Shown piece by piece: positions 44,896 through 54,706 of a stretch of 64,000 nt of DNA. The notes beneath the pieces are model-generated. The model was not told the origin of the DNA. It did not search any database and saw nothing but the letters and a program-made list of their open reading frames with translations. The stretch is taken from the NCBI GenBank assembly GCA_945952315.1, contig CAMFIE010000004.1, positions 1 to 64,000 on the forward strand. Reading direction: 5' to 3'. Made by a program: the position numbers and the translations under genes. Position 1 is the first letter of the stretch, and each line of letters begins with the position of its first letter. This DNA is from an uncultured Rhizobium sp. (GTDB lineage Bacteria > Pseudomonadota > Alphaproteobacteria > Rhizobiales > Rhizobiaceae).

Positions 44896-45273
44896 TTAGA
44901 GCACCGCACGCACGGCGGCAAGACCTGCGAAAACCGCAAGCAGCGAAAGCCCGACGCTCGCCAGCATATAGACAAGCGAAAGCGCGCCCTGCCCGCGCTC
45001 GATCAGCGCAACGGCATCCAGCGAGAAGGAGGAGAAGGTGGTGAACCCGCCGAGAAAGCCTGTGACCAGCAGCAACCTTAACGGCTCGGAAGCATTGAAG
45101 CGTCGCGCAATCAACTCCACGAAAAGACCGATCACGAACGAACCGACCACATTCACGGTGATCGTTCCCCATGGAAAACCCGGGCCAAGAAGCCGCGTCG
45201 CCGCAAGCCCTGTTCCATAACGGAACATCGAGCCAATCGCTCCGCCTACAGCCACCAGCAACCAGTTCAACAT
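44896..45273 (-). CDS. crcB: Fluoride ion exporter CrcB (Fluc)
   Basis: A 125-residue four-helix membrane protein of the CrcB/Fluc family that exports fluoride. Family segments GGAIGSMFRYG and TLMVNVVGSF-type (GTITVNVVGSFVIG), TGFLGGFTTFSSFSLD are present. ATG 45273 follows GGGAAT. No fluoride riboswitch was found in the 150 bases upstream. It lies 50 bases before the pseudouridine synthase on the same strand. Confidence 0.95.
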   Translation of the reverse strand: MLNWLLVAVGGAIGSMFRYGTGLAATRLLGPGFPWGTITVNVVGSFVIGLFVELIARRFNASEPLRLLLVTGFLGGFTTFSSFSLDAVALIERGQGALSLVYMLASVGLSLLAVFAGLAAVRAVL

Positions 45274-45441
45274 CGGCAAATTCCCGCAGAAATCATTAAC
45301 CCAAGCGCCGAATAAACCGGCTGACGCGCAGTCTAGCGGCAAGAGTCCGGCCGGTCATTCAAATCCGAACGATTTCCGCAAGAAAGCATGAAGCGGCGGG
45401 CGCTAATATTCGCCTCAAGACTGTGGCGCGAGTAAACCGTT

Positions 45442-45714
45442 ATGACGCAGGTGATTTCCGTTTCGGCCAATGCGGCAGCAATTGCAATGGAAGTGCTGAA
45501 ACCCGGTCGTCGCAAGGGCGCGAAGGTGGAGGCGGAAGACAATTCGGAAATCGCCAGCAAGGCGGATCCGAACGACCCGTCCGATTCCATCCTGCCCCCT
45601 TCCGAAACCATAACGGCCGTCTCCGCGCAGCTCACGATGCTTGACAGCGGCTATCATAACCAGCGGTCGACGCTGAAACAGGCGGTGGAAGCCTATTCAA
45701 AATACGGTGCCTGA
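45442..45714 (+). CDS. Small hypothetical protein
   Basis: A 90-residue acidic-basic protein with no recognised domain: an Ala-rich N-terminus (MTQVISVSANAAAIAMEVL), a charged linker, and a helix (LTMLDSGYHNQRSTLKQAVEAY). Supported by coding bias and a terminator directly after it; the ribosome-binding site is weak. It diverges from crcB. Confidence 0.55.
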   Translation: MTQVISVSANAAAIAMEVLKPGRRKGAKVEAEDNSEIASKADPNDPSDSILPPSETITAVSAQLTMLDSGYHNQRSTLKQAVEAYSKYGA

Positions 45715-45735
45715 GCAGAACCGGGCATCGTCTAC

Positions 45736-45774
45736 AAACGCGGCGGGGTGGTGGTGCTCCCGCCGCGTTTTTCG
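45736..45774. terminator. Terminator after the small hypothetical protein
   Basis: 12-bp stem aaacgcggcggg / cccgccgcgttt with a T run, also shared with the convergent PCuAC gene. Confidence 0.88.
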
Positions 45775-45789
45775 TTTCAGCGCAGGCGC

Positions 45790-46320
45790 TTACATCTTCA
45801 TATGACCCATGGTGAACTTCGACGGATCGATCACCGGAAGGGTCACGTCCACCTTGCCGGCCTTTTCAAAGGTCAGCGTCACCGGCACGGTATCGCCGGC
45901 GCGATAGGGGTTCTTCACACCGAAGAACATCATGTGCAGACCACCGGGCATCAGCTCCACCGTTTCGCCCGCCTTGATCGGCAGGCCGTCTTTCAGCTGA
46001 CGCATCTTCATCACGTCGTTTTCCATCGTCATTTCATGGATTTCCACGCGGTCGGCAGTGGGTGAGGAGGCAGAAACCAGCCGGTCGTCTTCCTTGCCTT
46101 CGTTCGAAAGCGTGATGAAGCCGCCTGCCGCTGCCTGTCCCGGCAGCATGCCCTTCACCATGCCATTGGAGAGCTCCATGTTGGCGTGATTGATCATCGG
46201 CGATCCACCTTCGATCATCGCGCCCATGGACTTGCCCCCCATGGTCTTGTGATCATGGGCAGACGCGGGAAGCGAGAATGCGAGCGTCACGAGGGCGGCA
46301 AGCAGGAACCTGTTTTTCAT
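45790..46320 (-). CDS. Copper chaperone PCu(A)C
   Basis: A 176-residue periplasmic copper chaperone that helps deliver Cu(I) to cytochrome c oxidase. Signal peptide (MKNRFLLAALVTLAFSLPASA) from ATG 46320, with GGAAAG upstream. Metal ligands: a His- and Met-rich N-terminus, EIHEMTMENDVMKM, and GGLHMMFFG, forming the HX10MX21HXM-like site. Lies downstream of a DUF2946-like protein on the same strand. Confidence 0.93.
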   Translation of the reverse strand: MKNRFLLAALVTLAFSLPASAHDHKTMGGKSMGAMIEGGSPMINHANMELSNGMVKGMLPGQAAAGGFITLSNEGKEDDRLVSASSPTADRVEIHEMTMENDVMKMRQLKDGLPIKAGETVELMPGGLHMMFFGVKNPYRAGDTVPVTLTFEKAGKVDVTLPVIDPSKFTMGHMKM

Positions 46321-46412
46321 GAGACTTTCCTTTCGAGGACAGGCGCGATCAAGGTCGGCAGCCCTGCCCTTTCGGCCCCTGACAGGGGCCACATGCTATT
46401 GAATTCGGTGAA

Positions 46413-46799
46413 TTATGCGGCGATTTGGGTCGCAGGCGGTCCGCGGACCGGCGGCATCTTTCCGAAGGGATGCAGCACCTCTGCCACGATCTGCGGCGCG
46501 AAGGGCGGATCAACCGCGCGCAATGCATAAAATGCGACAGTCGGCGGAACGGGCAGCAACGTGGAAGCAGACAACCGGCAGGCGTCGCAATCCGGATAGA
46601 CCTTGAACCCGGACGCATGGCCGGACGGAAGACAGAGATCGGCAACCGAGCCGTCCGGAAGCGTCAGCGAAGAGGCGATCTCGAATGATTCGGCAGGTGT
46701 TTCCGGCGCAGGTATCCGGTGGGAAAGGCCAAGAAACACAAGCGCCAGCACGCACAGAATGCGCACTGAAAGCGTCCTGATTTTTCCCGCGTTCGCCAT
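46413..46799 (-). CDS. DUF2946-like secreted protein
   Basis: A 128-residue exported protein with a signal-anchor (residues 8-27), a CDACRL motif (Cys pair in PDCDACRL) and a C-terminal PPVRGPPA, like DUF2946 proteins that accompany copper genes. Function unproven; metal binding is a reasonable inference. It is upstream of the PCuAC gene on the same strand with a 92-base gap. Confidence 0.6.
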   Translation of the reverse strand: MANAGKIRTLSVRILCVLALVFLGLSHRIPAPETPAESFEIASSLTLPDGSVADLCLPSGHASGFKVYPDCDACRLSASTLLPVPPTVAFYALRAVDPPFAPQIVAEVLHPFGKMPPVRGPPATQIAA

Positions 46800-46980
46800 G
46801 TCCCGCTCCCTTGAATAGACAGGGTTTTATACCAGTTCAGAAGCGTTTCAAAGCGCTGCGGGAAGGCCGAAAGGTCGCACGTCCCTCCCCAGCCGGTTTT
46901 CAACTGCGGCAGATATTTTATCGTTTTGCGCCATGGAGGGCTTGCCAAGGGCGCTATAACGACGATAATTGACGCAATCT

Positions 46981-47142
46981 GTTGGGAGAAACCGCGTTCG
47001 CGCGGTGCCGAAGGAGCAACCGCCCCGGAAACTCTCAGGCAAAAGGACCAGCAGGGGCAAGACGGAACTCTGGAGAGATACCCGCCATCATGGCAGGTGC
47101 GCCGAAGGGATAACAATCTCAGGCGAAAGGGACAGAGGGGGC
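46981..47142 (+). promoter_or_regulatory. Tandem glycine riboswitch upstream of gcvT
   Basis: Two glycine-aptamer cores in series. Aptamer 1 spans about 46981-47061 (GGGAGAAACCG ... GTGCCGAAGGAGCAA ... CTCTCAGGCAAAAGGACC) and aptamer 2 about 47062-47142 (CTCTGGAGAGA ... GCGCCGAAGGGATAA ... CTCAGGCGAAAGGGACAGAG). The typical role is to allow gcvT-gcvH-gcvP expression when glycine is abundant. A short stem (ccggcaggat region near 47150) lies between aptamer 2 and gcvT's GGGAGG site, a candidate expression platform. Confidence 0.92.
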
Positions 47143-47213
47143 TCCAACCACGGCAGGATATTGCCGTTACGTGAGCTTGAGAGCGGCAGCGCCGCACGAT
47201 CCGGGAGGCCCCA

Positions 47214-48353
47214 GTGGACGATCAGTCCCCCCTGTTGAAAACACCCCTTCATGCCCTGCATGTATCGCTTGGCGCACGCATGGTGCCCTTTGCCGGATAC
47301 GACATGCCGGTGCAATATCCCCTTGGCGTTCTGAAAGAACATCTGCACACCCGCGCCCATGCCGGTCTGTTTGACGTGTCGCATATGGGGCAGGTCATCG
47401 TGCGTGCCCGCTCGGGCAACAATGCGGACGCGGCACTTGCGCTGGAAAAGCTGGTGCCGGTCGATGTGGCAGGCCTTGGCATCGGCCGCCAGCGTTACGG
47501 CCTTTTCACCAATGACGATGGCGGCATTCTGGATGACCTGATGATCACCAATCGCGGCGATCATCTGTTCCTCGTCGTCAATGCCGCCTGCAAGGAAGCG
47601 GATTTCGCGCATCTGGAAAAGCATCTGGGCGCGAGCTGCGAGGTCACCCCGATCCGCGACCGCTCCCTTCTTGCCCTTCAGGGCCCGAAGGCAGAAGCAG
47701 CGCTGGCGAGCCTTGCACCGGCTGTCGCCTCTATGAAGTTCATGGATGTGATCGCAACGCCGATCCTCGGCGTCGAATGCATCATCTCCCGCTCCGGCTA
47801 TTCCGGCGAGGATGGCTACGAGATTTCCGTGCCGGACGAGACGGCGGAAGCGCTGGCAAACGCCCTGCTTGCCATCGACGGCGTGGAGCCGATCGGTCTT
47901 GGCGCCCGCGACTCGCTGCGTCTCGAAGCCGGTCTTTGCCTCTATGGCAACGATATCGATACCGGTACGACCCCGGTGGAAGCGGCCCTCGAATGGGCGA
48001 TGCAGAAGGCCCGCCGAATTGGCGGCGCCCGCGCAGGCGGCTTTCCGGGTGCCGACCGCATTCTCGCAGAACTGGACAAGGGCGCATCGCGCCGCCGTGT
48101 TGGCCTGAAGCCGGAAGGAAAGGCACCGGTGCGGGGCCATACCAAACTCTATGCCGATGAAAATGGCGGCTCGGAACTGGGCGAAGTGACCTCCGGCGGC
48201 TTCGGCCCGACGGTCGAGGGCCCGGTAGCGATGGGGTATCTTCCCGTCGGCCATGCCGCCAATGGCACCACGGTCTATGCCGAAGTTCGCGGCAAGTATC
48301 TGCCGGTCACCGTGACCGCCCTTCCCTTCATCACTCCCACCTACAAGCGCTGA
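47214..48353 (+). CDS. gcvT: Aminomethyltransferase (glycine cleavage T protein)
   Basis: A 379-residue T protein that transfers the methylene group from the H-protein-bound intermediate to tetrahydrofolate. N-terminal folate-binding fold ([20 protein letters not shown]) and a C-terminal GCV_T domain. GTG start at 47214 with GGGAGG 7 bases upstream. First gene of the operon controlled by the glycine riboswitch. Confidence 0.97.
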   Translation: MDDQSPLLKTPLHALHVSLGARMVPFAGYDMPVQYPLGVLKEHLHTRAHAGLFDVSHMGQVIVRARSGNNADAALALEKLVPVDVAGLGIGRQRYGLFTNDDGGILDDLMITNRGDHLFLVVNAACKEADFAHLEKHLGASCEVTPIRDRSLLALQGPKAEAALASLAPAVASMKFMDVIATPILGVECIISRSGYSGEDGYEISVPDETAEALANALLAIDGVEPIGLGARDSLRLEAGLCLYGNDIDTGTTPVEAALEWAMQKARRIGGARAGGFPGADRILAELDKGASRRRVGLKPEGKAPVRGHTKLYADENGGSELGEVTSGGFGPTVEGPVAMGYLPVGHAANGTTVYAEVRGKYLPVTVTALPFITPTYKR

Positions 48354-48385
48354 TCCGCGCAAGCTTCAAATCGAGAGGAAAAACC

Positions 48386-48748
48386 ATGCTGAAATTCACG
48401 TCCGAACACGAATGGCTGAAGATCGAAAACGGCGTTGCAACGGTGGGCATCACCACCCACGCCGCCGAGCAGCTGGGCGATCTGGTGTTCGTGGAGCTGC
48501 CCGCCGCCGGCAAGAGCTTCGCCAAGGGTGCCGATGCAGCGACCGTCGAATCCGTGAAGGCCGCATCCGAAGTCTATTGTCCGCTGGATGGCGAGATCGT
48601 GGAAAGCAACGATGCCATCACCGCCGATCCGTCGCTGGTCAATTCCGACCCGCAGGGTGCTGGCTGGTTCTTCAAGCTGAAGCTCGCGAACCCCGCCGAT
48701 GCCGATGACCTTCTGGACGAAGCCGCCTACAAGGAGCTGATTGCCTGA
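48386..48748 (+). CDS. gcvH: Glycine cleavage system H protein
   Basis: A 120-residue lipoyl carrier protein. The lipoylated Lys is in [18 protein letters not shown]. It shuttles the aminomethyl group between P and T proteins. ATG at 48386 with GAGAGG upstream. Stop overlaps the gcvP start by one base (TGATG), giving translational coupling. LipB (34253) is the enzyme that starts lipoyl attachment. Confidence 0.97.
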   Translation: MLKFTSEHEWLKIENGVATVGITTHAAEQLGDLVFVELPAAGKSFAKGADAATVESVKAASEVYCPLDGEIVESNDAITADPSLVNSDPQGAGWFFKLKLANPADADDLLDEAAYKELIA

Positions 48749-51612
48749 TGTCCTCCCCTGTCGAATTTTCCTTCACGGACTACAAGCCCTATGATTTCGC
48801 CAACCGGCGTCACATCGGGCCTTCCCCGTCCGAAATGGCCGAGATGCTGAAGGTGGTCGGCTATTCCTCGCTCGATGCGCTGATCGATGACACGGTTCCG
48901 GCCTCGATCCGCCAGAAAGAGCCGCTCGCCTGGGGCGCGCCGATGACCGAGCGCGAGGCGCTGGACCGCCTGCGCGAAACGGCAAACAAGAACACCAACC
49001 TGGTCAGCCTGATCGGCCAGGGCTACTACGGCACGATCACACCGCCGGTGATCCAGCGCTGCATTCTGGAAAACCCGGCCTGGTATACGGCTTATACGCC
49101 CTATCAGCCGGAAATCTCGCAGGGCCGTCTGGAGGCGCTGCTGAACTACCAGACGATGATGTGCGATCTGACCGGTCTCGATGTGGCAAACGCATCGCTG
49201 CTCGACGAAGCAACCGCCGCCGCAGAAGCCATGGCAATGTCGCAGCGCGTCGCGACCTCCAAGGCACTCGCCTTCTTCGTGGATGAAAACTGCCATGCGC
49301 AGACGATTTCGCTGATCCAGACCCGCGCCGAGCCGCTCGGCTGGGAGGTGATCGTCGGTGATCCGGACAAGGATCTCGATGCGTCGAAGGTTTTCGGGGC
49401 CGTTTTCCAGTATCCGGGCACCTATGGCCATGTGCGCGATTTCACCCGCCACATTGCAGCCCTGCATGCCGCAGGCGCGATTGCAACCATTGCCGCCGAT
49501 CCGCTGGCGCTGGCGCTTCTGAAGTCGCCGGGCGAAATGGGGGCAGATATTGCCGTCGGCTGCACCCAGCGCTTCGGCGTTCCGATGGGCTATGGCGGTC
49601 CGCACGCGGCCTATATGGCCGTCAAGGATGCCTACAAGCGCTCGATGCCCGGCCGTCTGGTCGGCGTATCGGTGGATGCGCGCGGAAACCGCGCCTATCG
49701 CCTGTCTCTCCAGACCCGCGAACAGCATATCCGCCGCGAGAAGGCGACATCCAATATCTGCACCGCGCAGGTTCTGCTCGCCGTCATGGCCTCGATGTAT
49801 GGCGTGTTCCATGGTCCGGAAGGGCTGAAGGCGATCTCGCAGAGCGTACATCTGAAGGCTGTGCGTCTGGCGATGGGTCTCGAAAAGCTCGGCTTCAAGG
49901 TGGAGCCGGACGTGTTCTTCGACACGATCACCGTTCATGTCGGCCCGCTGCAGGGTGCGATCATGGCGGCTGCCGTGCGCGAGGAGGTGAACCTGCGCAA
50001 GATCGGCTCCGACCGCATCGGCATTTCGGTGGACGAGCGCTCGCGCCCGGCAACGCTGGAAGCCGTGTGGAAAGCCTTCGGCGGCGATTTCCGCATCCGG
50101 GAATTCGAGCCGTCCTACCGGCTGCCGGATGAGGCGCTGCGTCAGACCGACTACATGACGCATCCGATCTTCCACATGAACCGTGCGGAAAGCGAGATGA
50201 CCCGCTATATCCGCCGCCTTTCCGACCGCGATCTCGCCCTCGACCGCGCGATGATCCCGCTCGGTTCGTGCACGATGAAGCTCAACGCAACGGCGGAAAT
50301 GCTGCCGATCACCTGGCCGGAATTTGCCGAGCTGCACCCGTTCGCACCGGAAGACCAGGCCCGCGGCTATAAGGACATGATCGACGATCTGTCGTCCAAG
50401 CTTTGCGCGGTGACCGGCTATGACGCCTTCTCGATGCAGCCGAATTCCGGCGCGCAAGGGGAATATGCGGGGCTTCTGACCATCCGCAACTATCATATCG
50501 CCCGTGGCGAAGGGCATCGCGATATCTGCCTGATCCCGACCTCGGCGCATGGTACAAACCCGGCTTCGGCACAGATGGCAGGCATGAAGGTCGTGCCGGT
50601 CAAGGCGATGGAAAACGGCGATATCGACATGGATGACTTCCGCGCCAAGGCGGAACAGCATTCGGCCAACCTTTCCTGCTGCATGATCACCTATCCGTCC
50701 ACCCACGGCGTGTTCGAGGAAACGGTGCGGGATATCTGCGAGCTGGTGCACAAGCACGGCGGTCAGGTCTATCTGGACGGCGCGAACATGAATGCCATGG
50801 TGGGTCTCTCCCGCCCGGGTGATATCGGTTCGGATGTCAGCCATCTCAACCTGCACAAGACTTTCTGCATTCCGCATGGCGGCGGTGGTCCCGGCATGGG
50901 CCCCATCGGCGTCAAGGCGCATCTGGCGGCTTACCTGCCCGGCCACGTGATGTGGAATGGCAGCGAAGGCGCGGTTTCGGCCGCCCCCTTCGGTTCGGCC
51001 TCGATCCTGCCGATCTCCTGGAGCTATTGCCTGATGATGGGCGGCGAAGGGCTGACGCAGGCAACCAAGGTGGCGATCCTCAATGCCAACTATATCGCGG
51101 CCCGTCTGAAGGGTGCCTATGACGTGCTCTACACCTCGAAGCGCGGTCGCGTGGCGCATGAATGCATCATCGACACCCGTCCGCTCGCCGAAAGCGCGGG
51201 CGTAACCGTCGATGACATTGCCAAGCGTCTGATCGACTGCGGATTCCATGCCCCGACCATGAGCTGGCCGGTTGCCGGCACGCTGATGATCGAGCCGACG
51301 GAATCCGAAACCAAGGCGGAAATCGACCGTTTCTGCGATGCGATGCTGGCAATCCGCGAGGAGGCCCGCGCCATCGAGGAAGGGAGGATGGACAAGCTCA
51401 ACAACCCGCTCAAGAACGCCCCGCATACGGTGGAAGACCTGGTCGGCGAATGGGATCGTCCCTATAGCCGCGAACAGGCCTGCTTCCCGCCGGGCTCCTT
51501 CCGCGTGGACAAGTACTGGGCGCCGGTCAACCGCATCGACAATGTCTATGGTGACCGGAACCTGATCTGCACCTGCCCTCCGGTGGAGGAATACGCGCAG
51601 GCCGCAGAGTAA
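48748..51612 (+). CDS. gcvP: Glycine dehydrogenase (decarboxylating), P protein
   Basis: A 954-residue single-chain PLP enzyme that decarboxylates glycine and passes the aminomethyl group to GcvH. Two similar halves; the PLP Lys is in [19 protein letters not shown]. The Gly-rich GPGMGPIGV follows. Full length as in other single-chain GcvP. Starts on the last base of the gcvH stop and ends at a terminator. Confidence 0.97.
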   Translation: MSSPVEFSFTDYKPYDFANRRHIGPSPSEMAEMLKVVGYSSLDALIDDTVPASIRQKEPLAWGAPMTEREALDRLRETANKNTNLVSLIGQGYYGTITPPVIQRCILENPAWYTAYTPYQPEISQGRLEALLNYQTMMCDLTGLDVANASLLDEATAAAEAMAMSQRVATSKALAFFVDENCHAQTISLIQTRAEPLGWEVIVGDPDKDLDASKVFGAVFQYPGTYGHVRDFTRHIAALHAAGAIATIAADPLALALLKSPGEMGADIAVGCTQRFGVPMGYGGPHAAYMAVKDAYKRSMPGRLVGVSVDARGNRAYRLSLQTREQHIRREKATSNICTAQVLLAVMASMYGVFHGPEGLKAISQSVHLKAVRLAMGLEKLGFKVEPDVFFDTITVHVGPLQGAIMAAAVREEVNLRKIGSDRIGISVDERSRPATLEAVWKAFGGDFRIREFEPSYRLPDEALRQTDYMTHPIFHMNRAESEMTRYIRRLSDRDLALDRAMIPLGSCTMKLNATAEMLPITWPEFAELHPFAPEDQARGYKDMIDDLSSKLCAVTGYDAFSMQPNSGAQGEYAGLLTIRNYHIARGEGHRDICLIPTSAHGTNPASAQMAGMKVVPVKAMENGDIDMDDFRAKAEQHSANLSCCMITYPSTHGVFEETVRDICELVHKHGGQVYLDGANMNAMVGLSRPGDIGSDVSHLNLHKTFCIPHGGGGPGMGPIGVKAHLAAYLPGHVMWNGSEGAVSAAPFGSASILPISWSYCLMMGGEGLTQATKVAILNANYIAARLKGAYDVLYTSKRGRVAHECIIDTRPLAESAGVTVDDIAKRLIDCGFHAPTMSWPVAGTLMIEPTESETKAEIDRFCDAMLAIREEARAIEEGRMDKLNNPLKNAPHTVEDLVGEWDRPYSREQACFPPGSFRVDKYWAPVNRIDNVYGDRNLICTCPPVEEYAQAAE

Positions 51613-51619
51613 AAACAGC

Positions 51620-51640
51620 AAGGGGGCTTCGGCCCCCTTT
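51620..51640 (+). terminator. Terminator of the gcv operon
   Basis: Stem aagggggc / gccccctt with TTCG loop, followed by CTCTTT. Confidence 0.85.
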
Positions 51641-51751
51641 CTCTTTGCGCCAAAGCGAACCGTCCGGATGCTCTTTTCCCGGCCTGGCGCTCACGGTTTG
51701 TTTGGACTTTCCTGCGAAAATGAAGGCTCAACCTTATCAGAGGCGGCCACA

Positions 51752-52072
51752 ATGTTTGCAGGCATGAGCAGTGCGCTTTCCGGAATGCGGGCACAGGAAA
51801 CCCGGCTTGCGGTTTCCGCCAACAATATCGCCAACGCATCCACCCCCGGCTACCGCGCCCAGCGAACAGACATGTCCACCCTGCCCGGCGGCGGCGTTCA
51901 GGCAACAGTCAGGGACACCGATGGCGATGTCGATCTCGGCAGCGAGCTGATGGAAACCACCGAAGCCTCGCTCTCCTTCGCCGCAAATGCCGCCGTGTTC
52001 GAAACCGGCGCGGATATGTGGCAAATGCTGATGACCATCGTCCGGGATGATCGTCAGGACGAGCGGCGGTAA
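51752..52072 (+). CDS. Orphan flagellar basal-body rod protein (FlgC-like)
   Basis: A 106-residue protein of the flagellar rod family, shorter than ordinary FlgC (about 130-140). N-terminal signature SALSGMRAQETRLAVSANNIANASTPGYR, and a C-terminal coiled region (ELMETTEASLSFAANAAVF) typical of the rod D0 helices, with the middle domain missing. ATG 51752 has GAGGCGG upstream. It stands alone among metabolic genes, so it may be a remnant paralogue or a specialised rod/hook-like piece. Confidence 0.75.
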   Translation: MFAGMSSALSGMRAQETRLAVSANNIANASTPGYRAQRTDMSTLPGGGVQATVRDTDGDVDLGSELMETTEASLSFAANAAVFETGADMWQMLMTIVRDDRQDERR

Positions 52073-52085
52073 GGCCGAGGTAATC

Positions 52086-52295
52086 TCATTTTACGGAAGC
52101 TTTGTCTGGTTTATGGAAATTTCCTGAACCATTCTCCTGCTGACGAAGCAAATCACGAAACTCCGAAAAAGTGTAAACCTCGCGAAGCTCGTCTTCGGAC
52201 GCCTCCCAGGCATCCGGATCATCCGCAATAGCGCGCTGAATTTCCGCCTCTTCTTCATCCGTCAATGGGCGAATATGTGGCCAACGTTTGGTCAT
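52086..52295 (-). CDS. brnA: BrnA-family antitoxin
   Basis: A 69-residue acidic protein matching the BrnA antitoxin N-terminus: RPLTDEEEAEIQRAIADDPDAWEAS. Such proteins bind the BrnT toxin and repress their own promoter, although this copy is short and lacks a clear ribbon-helix-helix; some of its DNA-binding part may be absent. Overlaps the upstream brnT gene by 4 bases (ATGA). Confidence 0.8.
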   Translation of the reverse strand: MTKRWPHIRPLTDEEEAEIQRAIADDPDAWEASEDELREVYTFSEFRDLLRQQENGSGNFHKPDKASVK

Positions 52296-52537
52296 AAGCG
52301 CTTCAACTCCCGTTTGCTGGCCGCTCGAACAGATATTATCGAAACTGCCTCAGTACCCAGAGGCTGCAGAACAACACACACAATTCGGTCTTGAAATTCG
52401 CCGAACGCTATGAACCGTGTTCCGCGAACTCTCAGATAGGCTGCACGACGGAAAAAGCTCTCATCAAAATCTGCGAAATCATAACCATGTTTGGCTATGT
52501 TCGAAATCCGCTTCGGCTCATCCCACAATATGATCAT
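52292..52537 (-). CDS. brnT: BrnT-family ribonuclease toxin
   Basis: An 81-residue RelE-like ribonuclease toxin. Features: ILWDEPKRISNIAKHGYDFADFDESFF and a C-terminal ISVRAASKRELK, the usual BrnT pattern. First gene of the toxin-antitoxin pair on the minus strand, between the FlgC-like gene and sufA. In free-living bacteria BrnTA pairs respond to stress; role here inferred only from the family. Confidence 0.85.
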   Translation of the reverse strand: MIILWDEPKRISNIAKHGYDFADFDESFFRRAAYLRVRGTRFIAFGEFQDRIVCVVLQPLGTEAVSIISVRAASKRELKRL

Positions 52538-52594
52538 GCGCGCATCTTAGCCGAAAGGCAAGATGCGTCATCATCATATTTAGTGAATTATAAA

Positions 52595-52990
52595 TTACCG
52601 GTCGGCCTGCACCACCGGATTGCCCTTTTCGGCAAGGGCTGCGAGGTCGGCGGGCTTCAGTTCCACGGATTCACCGCAGCCGCAGGCGGATGTCTGGTTC
52701 GGGTTGTGGAAGGTGAAGCCGGAGCGCAGCGTCGTCTGTTCGAAACCCATTTCGGTGCCGAGCAGATAGAGCACCGCATGCGGCGCAATCCAGACGCGGG
52801 CACCGTCGCGCTCGATGAGATCATCCTTCGGGTCCGGCGCAGTGACCAGATCGATGGTATATTCCATGCCGGCGCAGCCGCCCTTCTTGACGCCCACGCG
52901 AATGCCCTTGGCATCCGGTCCGGATTTTTCAACGATGGCCTTCACGCGGTTCGCGGCGGCCTCGCTGAGGGTCATGATTGCAAAACCCAT
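52595..52990 (-). CDS. sufA: Iron-sulfur cluster assembly accessory protein (SufA/IscA type)
   Basis: A 131-residue A-type carrier that receives Fe-S clusters from the SufBCD scaffold. The three cysteines are in KKGGCAGMEY and SACGCGES. ATG at 52990 follows AAGGAAA. Last gene of the suf group, 78 bases after sufT on the same strand. Confidence 0.95.
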   Translation of the reverse strand: MGFAIMTLSEAAANRVKAIVEKSGPDAKGIRVGVKKGGCAGMEYTIDLVTAPDPKDDLIERDGARVWIAPHAVLYLLGTEMGFEQTTLRSGFTFHNPNQTSACGCGESVELKPADLAALAEKGNPVVQADR

Positions 52991-53068
52991 GGTTGATTTC
53001 CTTTCCACAGCCGGGTTCAAGGTCCGGTGCTTCGATGGATCCAAATGTAAGCGCTGCCGGTAAAGGCT

Positions 53069-53443
53069 TCAATACCAGCCCACCGCGACCTGCGCCTCTT
53101 CCGACATGCGGGCCGCCGTCCACGGCGGATCGAAGGTCAGTTCGACCTGAACGCCGGAGACCCCTTCTACGGCGCCCACCGCATTTTCCACCCAGCCCGG
53201 CATTTCACCGGCAACCGGGCAGCCGGGAGCGGTCAGCGTCATCACGATCTTCACCATGCGGTCGTCTTCGATATCGATCTTGTAAATAAGGCCGAGTTCG
53301 AAAATATCCGCAGGAATTTCCGGGTCATAGACGGTTTTCAGCGCCGCCACGATATCATCGGACAGGCGGGCGAGTTCTTCCTGCGGAATGGCCGATTGCA
53401 CCAGTCCTTCACGCGGATCGATCTTTTCCTCGGTGGCGGTCAT
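53069..53443 (-). CDS. sufT: SufT-like/PaaD-like (DUF59) Fe-S assembly protein
   Basis: A 124-residue DUF59/MIP18-like protein of the SUF group. Core PEIPADIFELGLIYKIDIED and TAPGCPVAGEMPGWV, with the conserved Cys. SufT proteins aid Fe-S maturation. ATG 53443 has AAGGAG at 8 bases; the GTG three codons upstream is less likely. 12 bases after sufS stop. Confidence 0.93.
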   Translation of the reverse strand: MTATEEKIDPREGLVQSAIPQEELARLSDDIVAALKTVYDPEIPADIFELGLIYKIDIEDDRMVKIVMTLTAPGCPVAGEMPGWVENAVGAVEGVSGVQVELTFDPPWTAARMSEEAQVAVGWY

Positions 53444-53455
53444 GGCACTCACTCC

Positions 53456-54706
53456 TTACGCAAAGAATTTCCGGGCATGATCAAGAGCCTCCACCAGCAC
53501 ATCCACCTCGGCACGGGTGTTGTAGAGGCCAAAGCTCGCCCGGCAGGTCGAGGTGACACCGAACCGCTTCAACAGCGGCTGGGCGCAATGGGTTCCGGCG
53601 CGCACGGCAACGCCGCGGCGATCAATCACCATCGAGACATCATGGGCATGAATGCCCTCGAGCTCGAAGGAGAAAATACCGCCCTTGCCCGGCGCATTGC
53701 CGATGATCCGCAGCGAATTCACCGAGCGAAGCCGCTCTGCCGCATAAGCCGCCAGATCCGCCTCATGCGCGGCAATTGCCGCCCGGCCGATCTTTTCCAT
53801 ATAGTCCAGCGCATAGCCGAGCCCGATTGCCTGCACGATGGGCGGCGTTCCCGCCTCAAAACGATGCGGCGGATCATTGTAGGTTACAGCCTCTTCCGAG
53901 ACATCGACGATCATCTCGCCGCCGCCGAGGAAGGGACGCATCTCCTTCAGCCGGTCCATCTTGCCATAGAGCACGCCGATGCCGGAAGGGCCGTAGAGCT
54001 TGTGGCCGGTCATCACATACCAGTCGCAATCGATATCGCGCACGTCCACCGGCATGTGCACCGCACCCTGGCTGCCGTCGATGAGCACCGGAATGCCGCG
54101 CTCGCGGGCGATGCGGCAAACCTCCTTCACCGGCACGATGGTGCCGAGCGCATTGGACATGTGGGTAATCGCGATCAGCTTCGTCTTCTCGGTCAGCCGC
54201 TTTTCGAATTCCGCGATGTGGAAGGCGCCGTCATCATCCACCGGCACCCAGACCAGCTTTGCACCCTGCCTTTCGCGAATGAAATGCCAGGGCACGATGT
54301 TGGAATGGTGTTCCATGATGGTGAGCACGATCTCGTCACCTGCCCCGATCTTCGGCATGCCATAGCCATAGGCCACGGTGTTGATCGCCTCGGTCGAGGA
54401 TTTAGTGAAGATGATCTCATCCACCGAACCGGCATTGAGGAAGCGGCGCACCTTCTCGCGCGCGCCTTCATAGGCATCGGTTGCGGCATTGGAAAGGAAA
54501 TGCAGGCCACGATGCACATTCGCATATTCCTGCGAATAGGCATGCGCAACCGCATCGATCACCACCTGCGGCTTCTGGGCCGAAGCGCCATTGTCGAGAT
54601 AGACCAGCGGCTTGCCATAAACCTCGCGCGACAGGATCGGGAAATCCCGGCGGATCGCTTCGACGTCATAGGGCGTGGCAGGCGTGAGCGTGTTCATGTC
54701 AGCCAT
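53456..54706 (-). CDS. sufS: SufS-type cysteine desulfurase
   Basis: A 416-residue class II (SufS) PLP enzyme that supplies sulfur for Fe-S clusters. PLP Lys in MTGHKLYGPSG, active Cys in RAGTHCAQP, plus EHHSNIVPWHF. Two in-frame starts (54706, 54697) exist; the first overlaps the sufD stop by 8 bases. It is the second desulfurase near this operon; the other is the NifS-type gene at 58999. Confidence 0.96.
   Translation of the reverse strand: MADMNTLTPATPYDVEAIRRDFPILSREVYGKPLVYLDNGASAQKPQVVIDAVAHAYSQEYANVHRGLHFLSNAATDAYEGAREKVRRFLNAGSVDEIIFTKSSTEAINTVAYGYGMPKIGAGDEIVLTIMEHHSNIVPWHFIRERQGAKLVWVPVDDDGAFHIAEFEKRLTEKTKLIAITHMSNALGTIVPVKEVCRIARERGIPVLIDGSQGAVHMPVDVRDIDCDWYVMTGHKLYGPSGIGVLYGKMDRLKEMRPFLGGGEMIVDVSEEAVTYNDPPHRFEAGTPPIVQAIGLGYALDYMEKIGRAAIAAHEADLAAYAAERLRSVNSLRIIGNAPGKGGIFSFELEGIHAHDVSMVIDRRGVAVRAGTHCAQPLLKRFGVTSTCRASFGLYNTRAEVDVLVEALDHARKFFA

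Noticed and set aside
45274-45441. Fluoride riboswitch upstream of crcB
   Set aside because: The conserved pseudoknot and terminal sequences were not seen in the upstream bases.
48727-51621. A 964-residue open frame on the minus strand opposite gcvP
   Set aside because: It is the mirror of gcvP; codon bias keeps the antisense frame open and the sequence has no family features.
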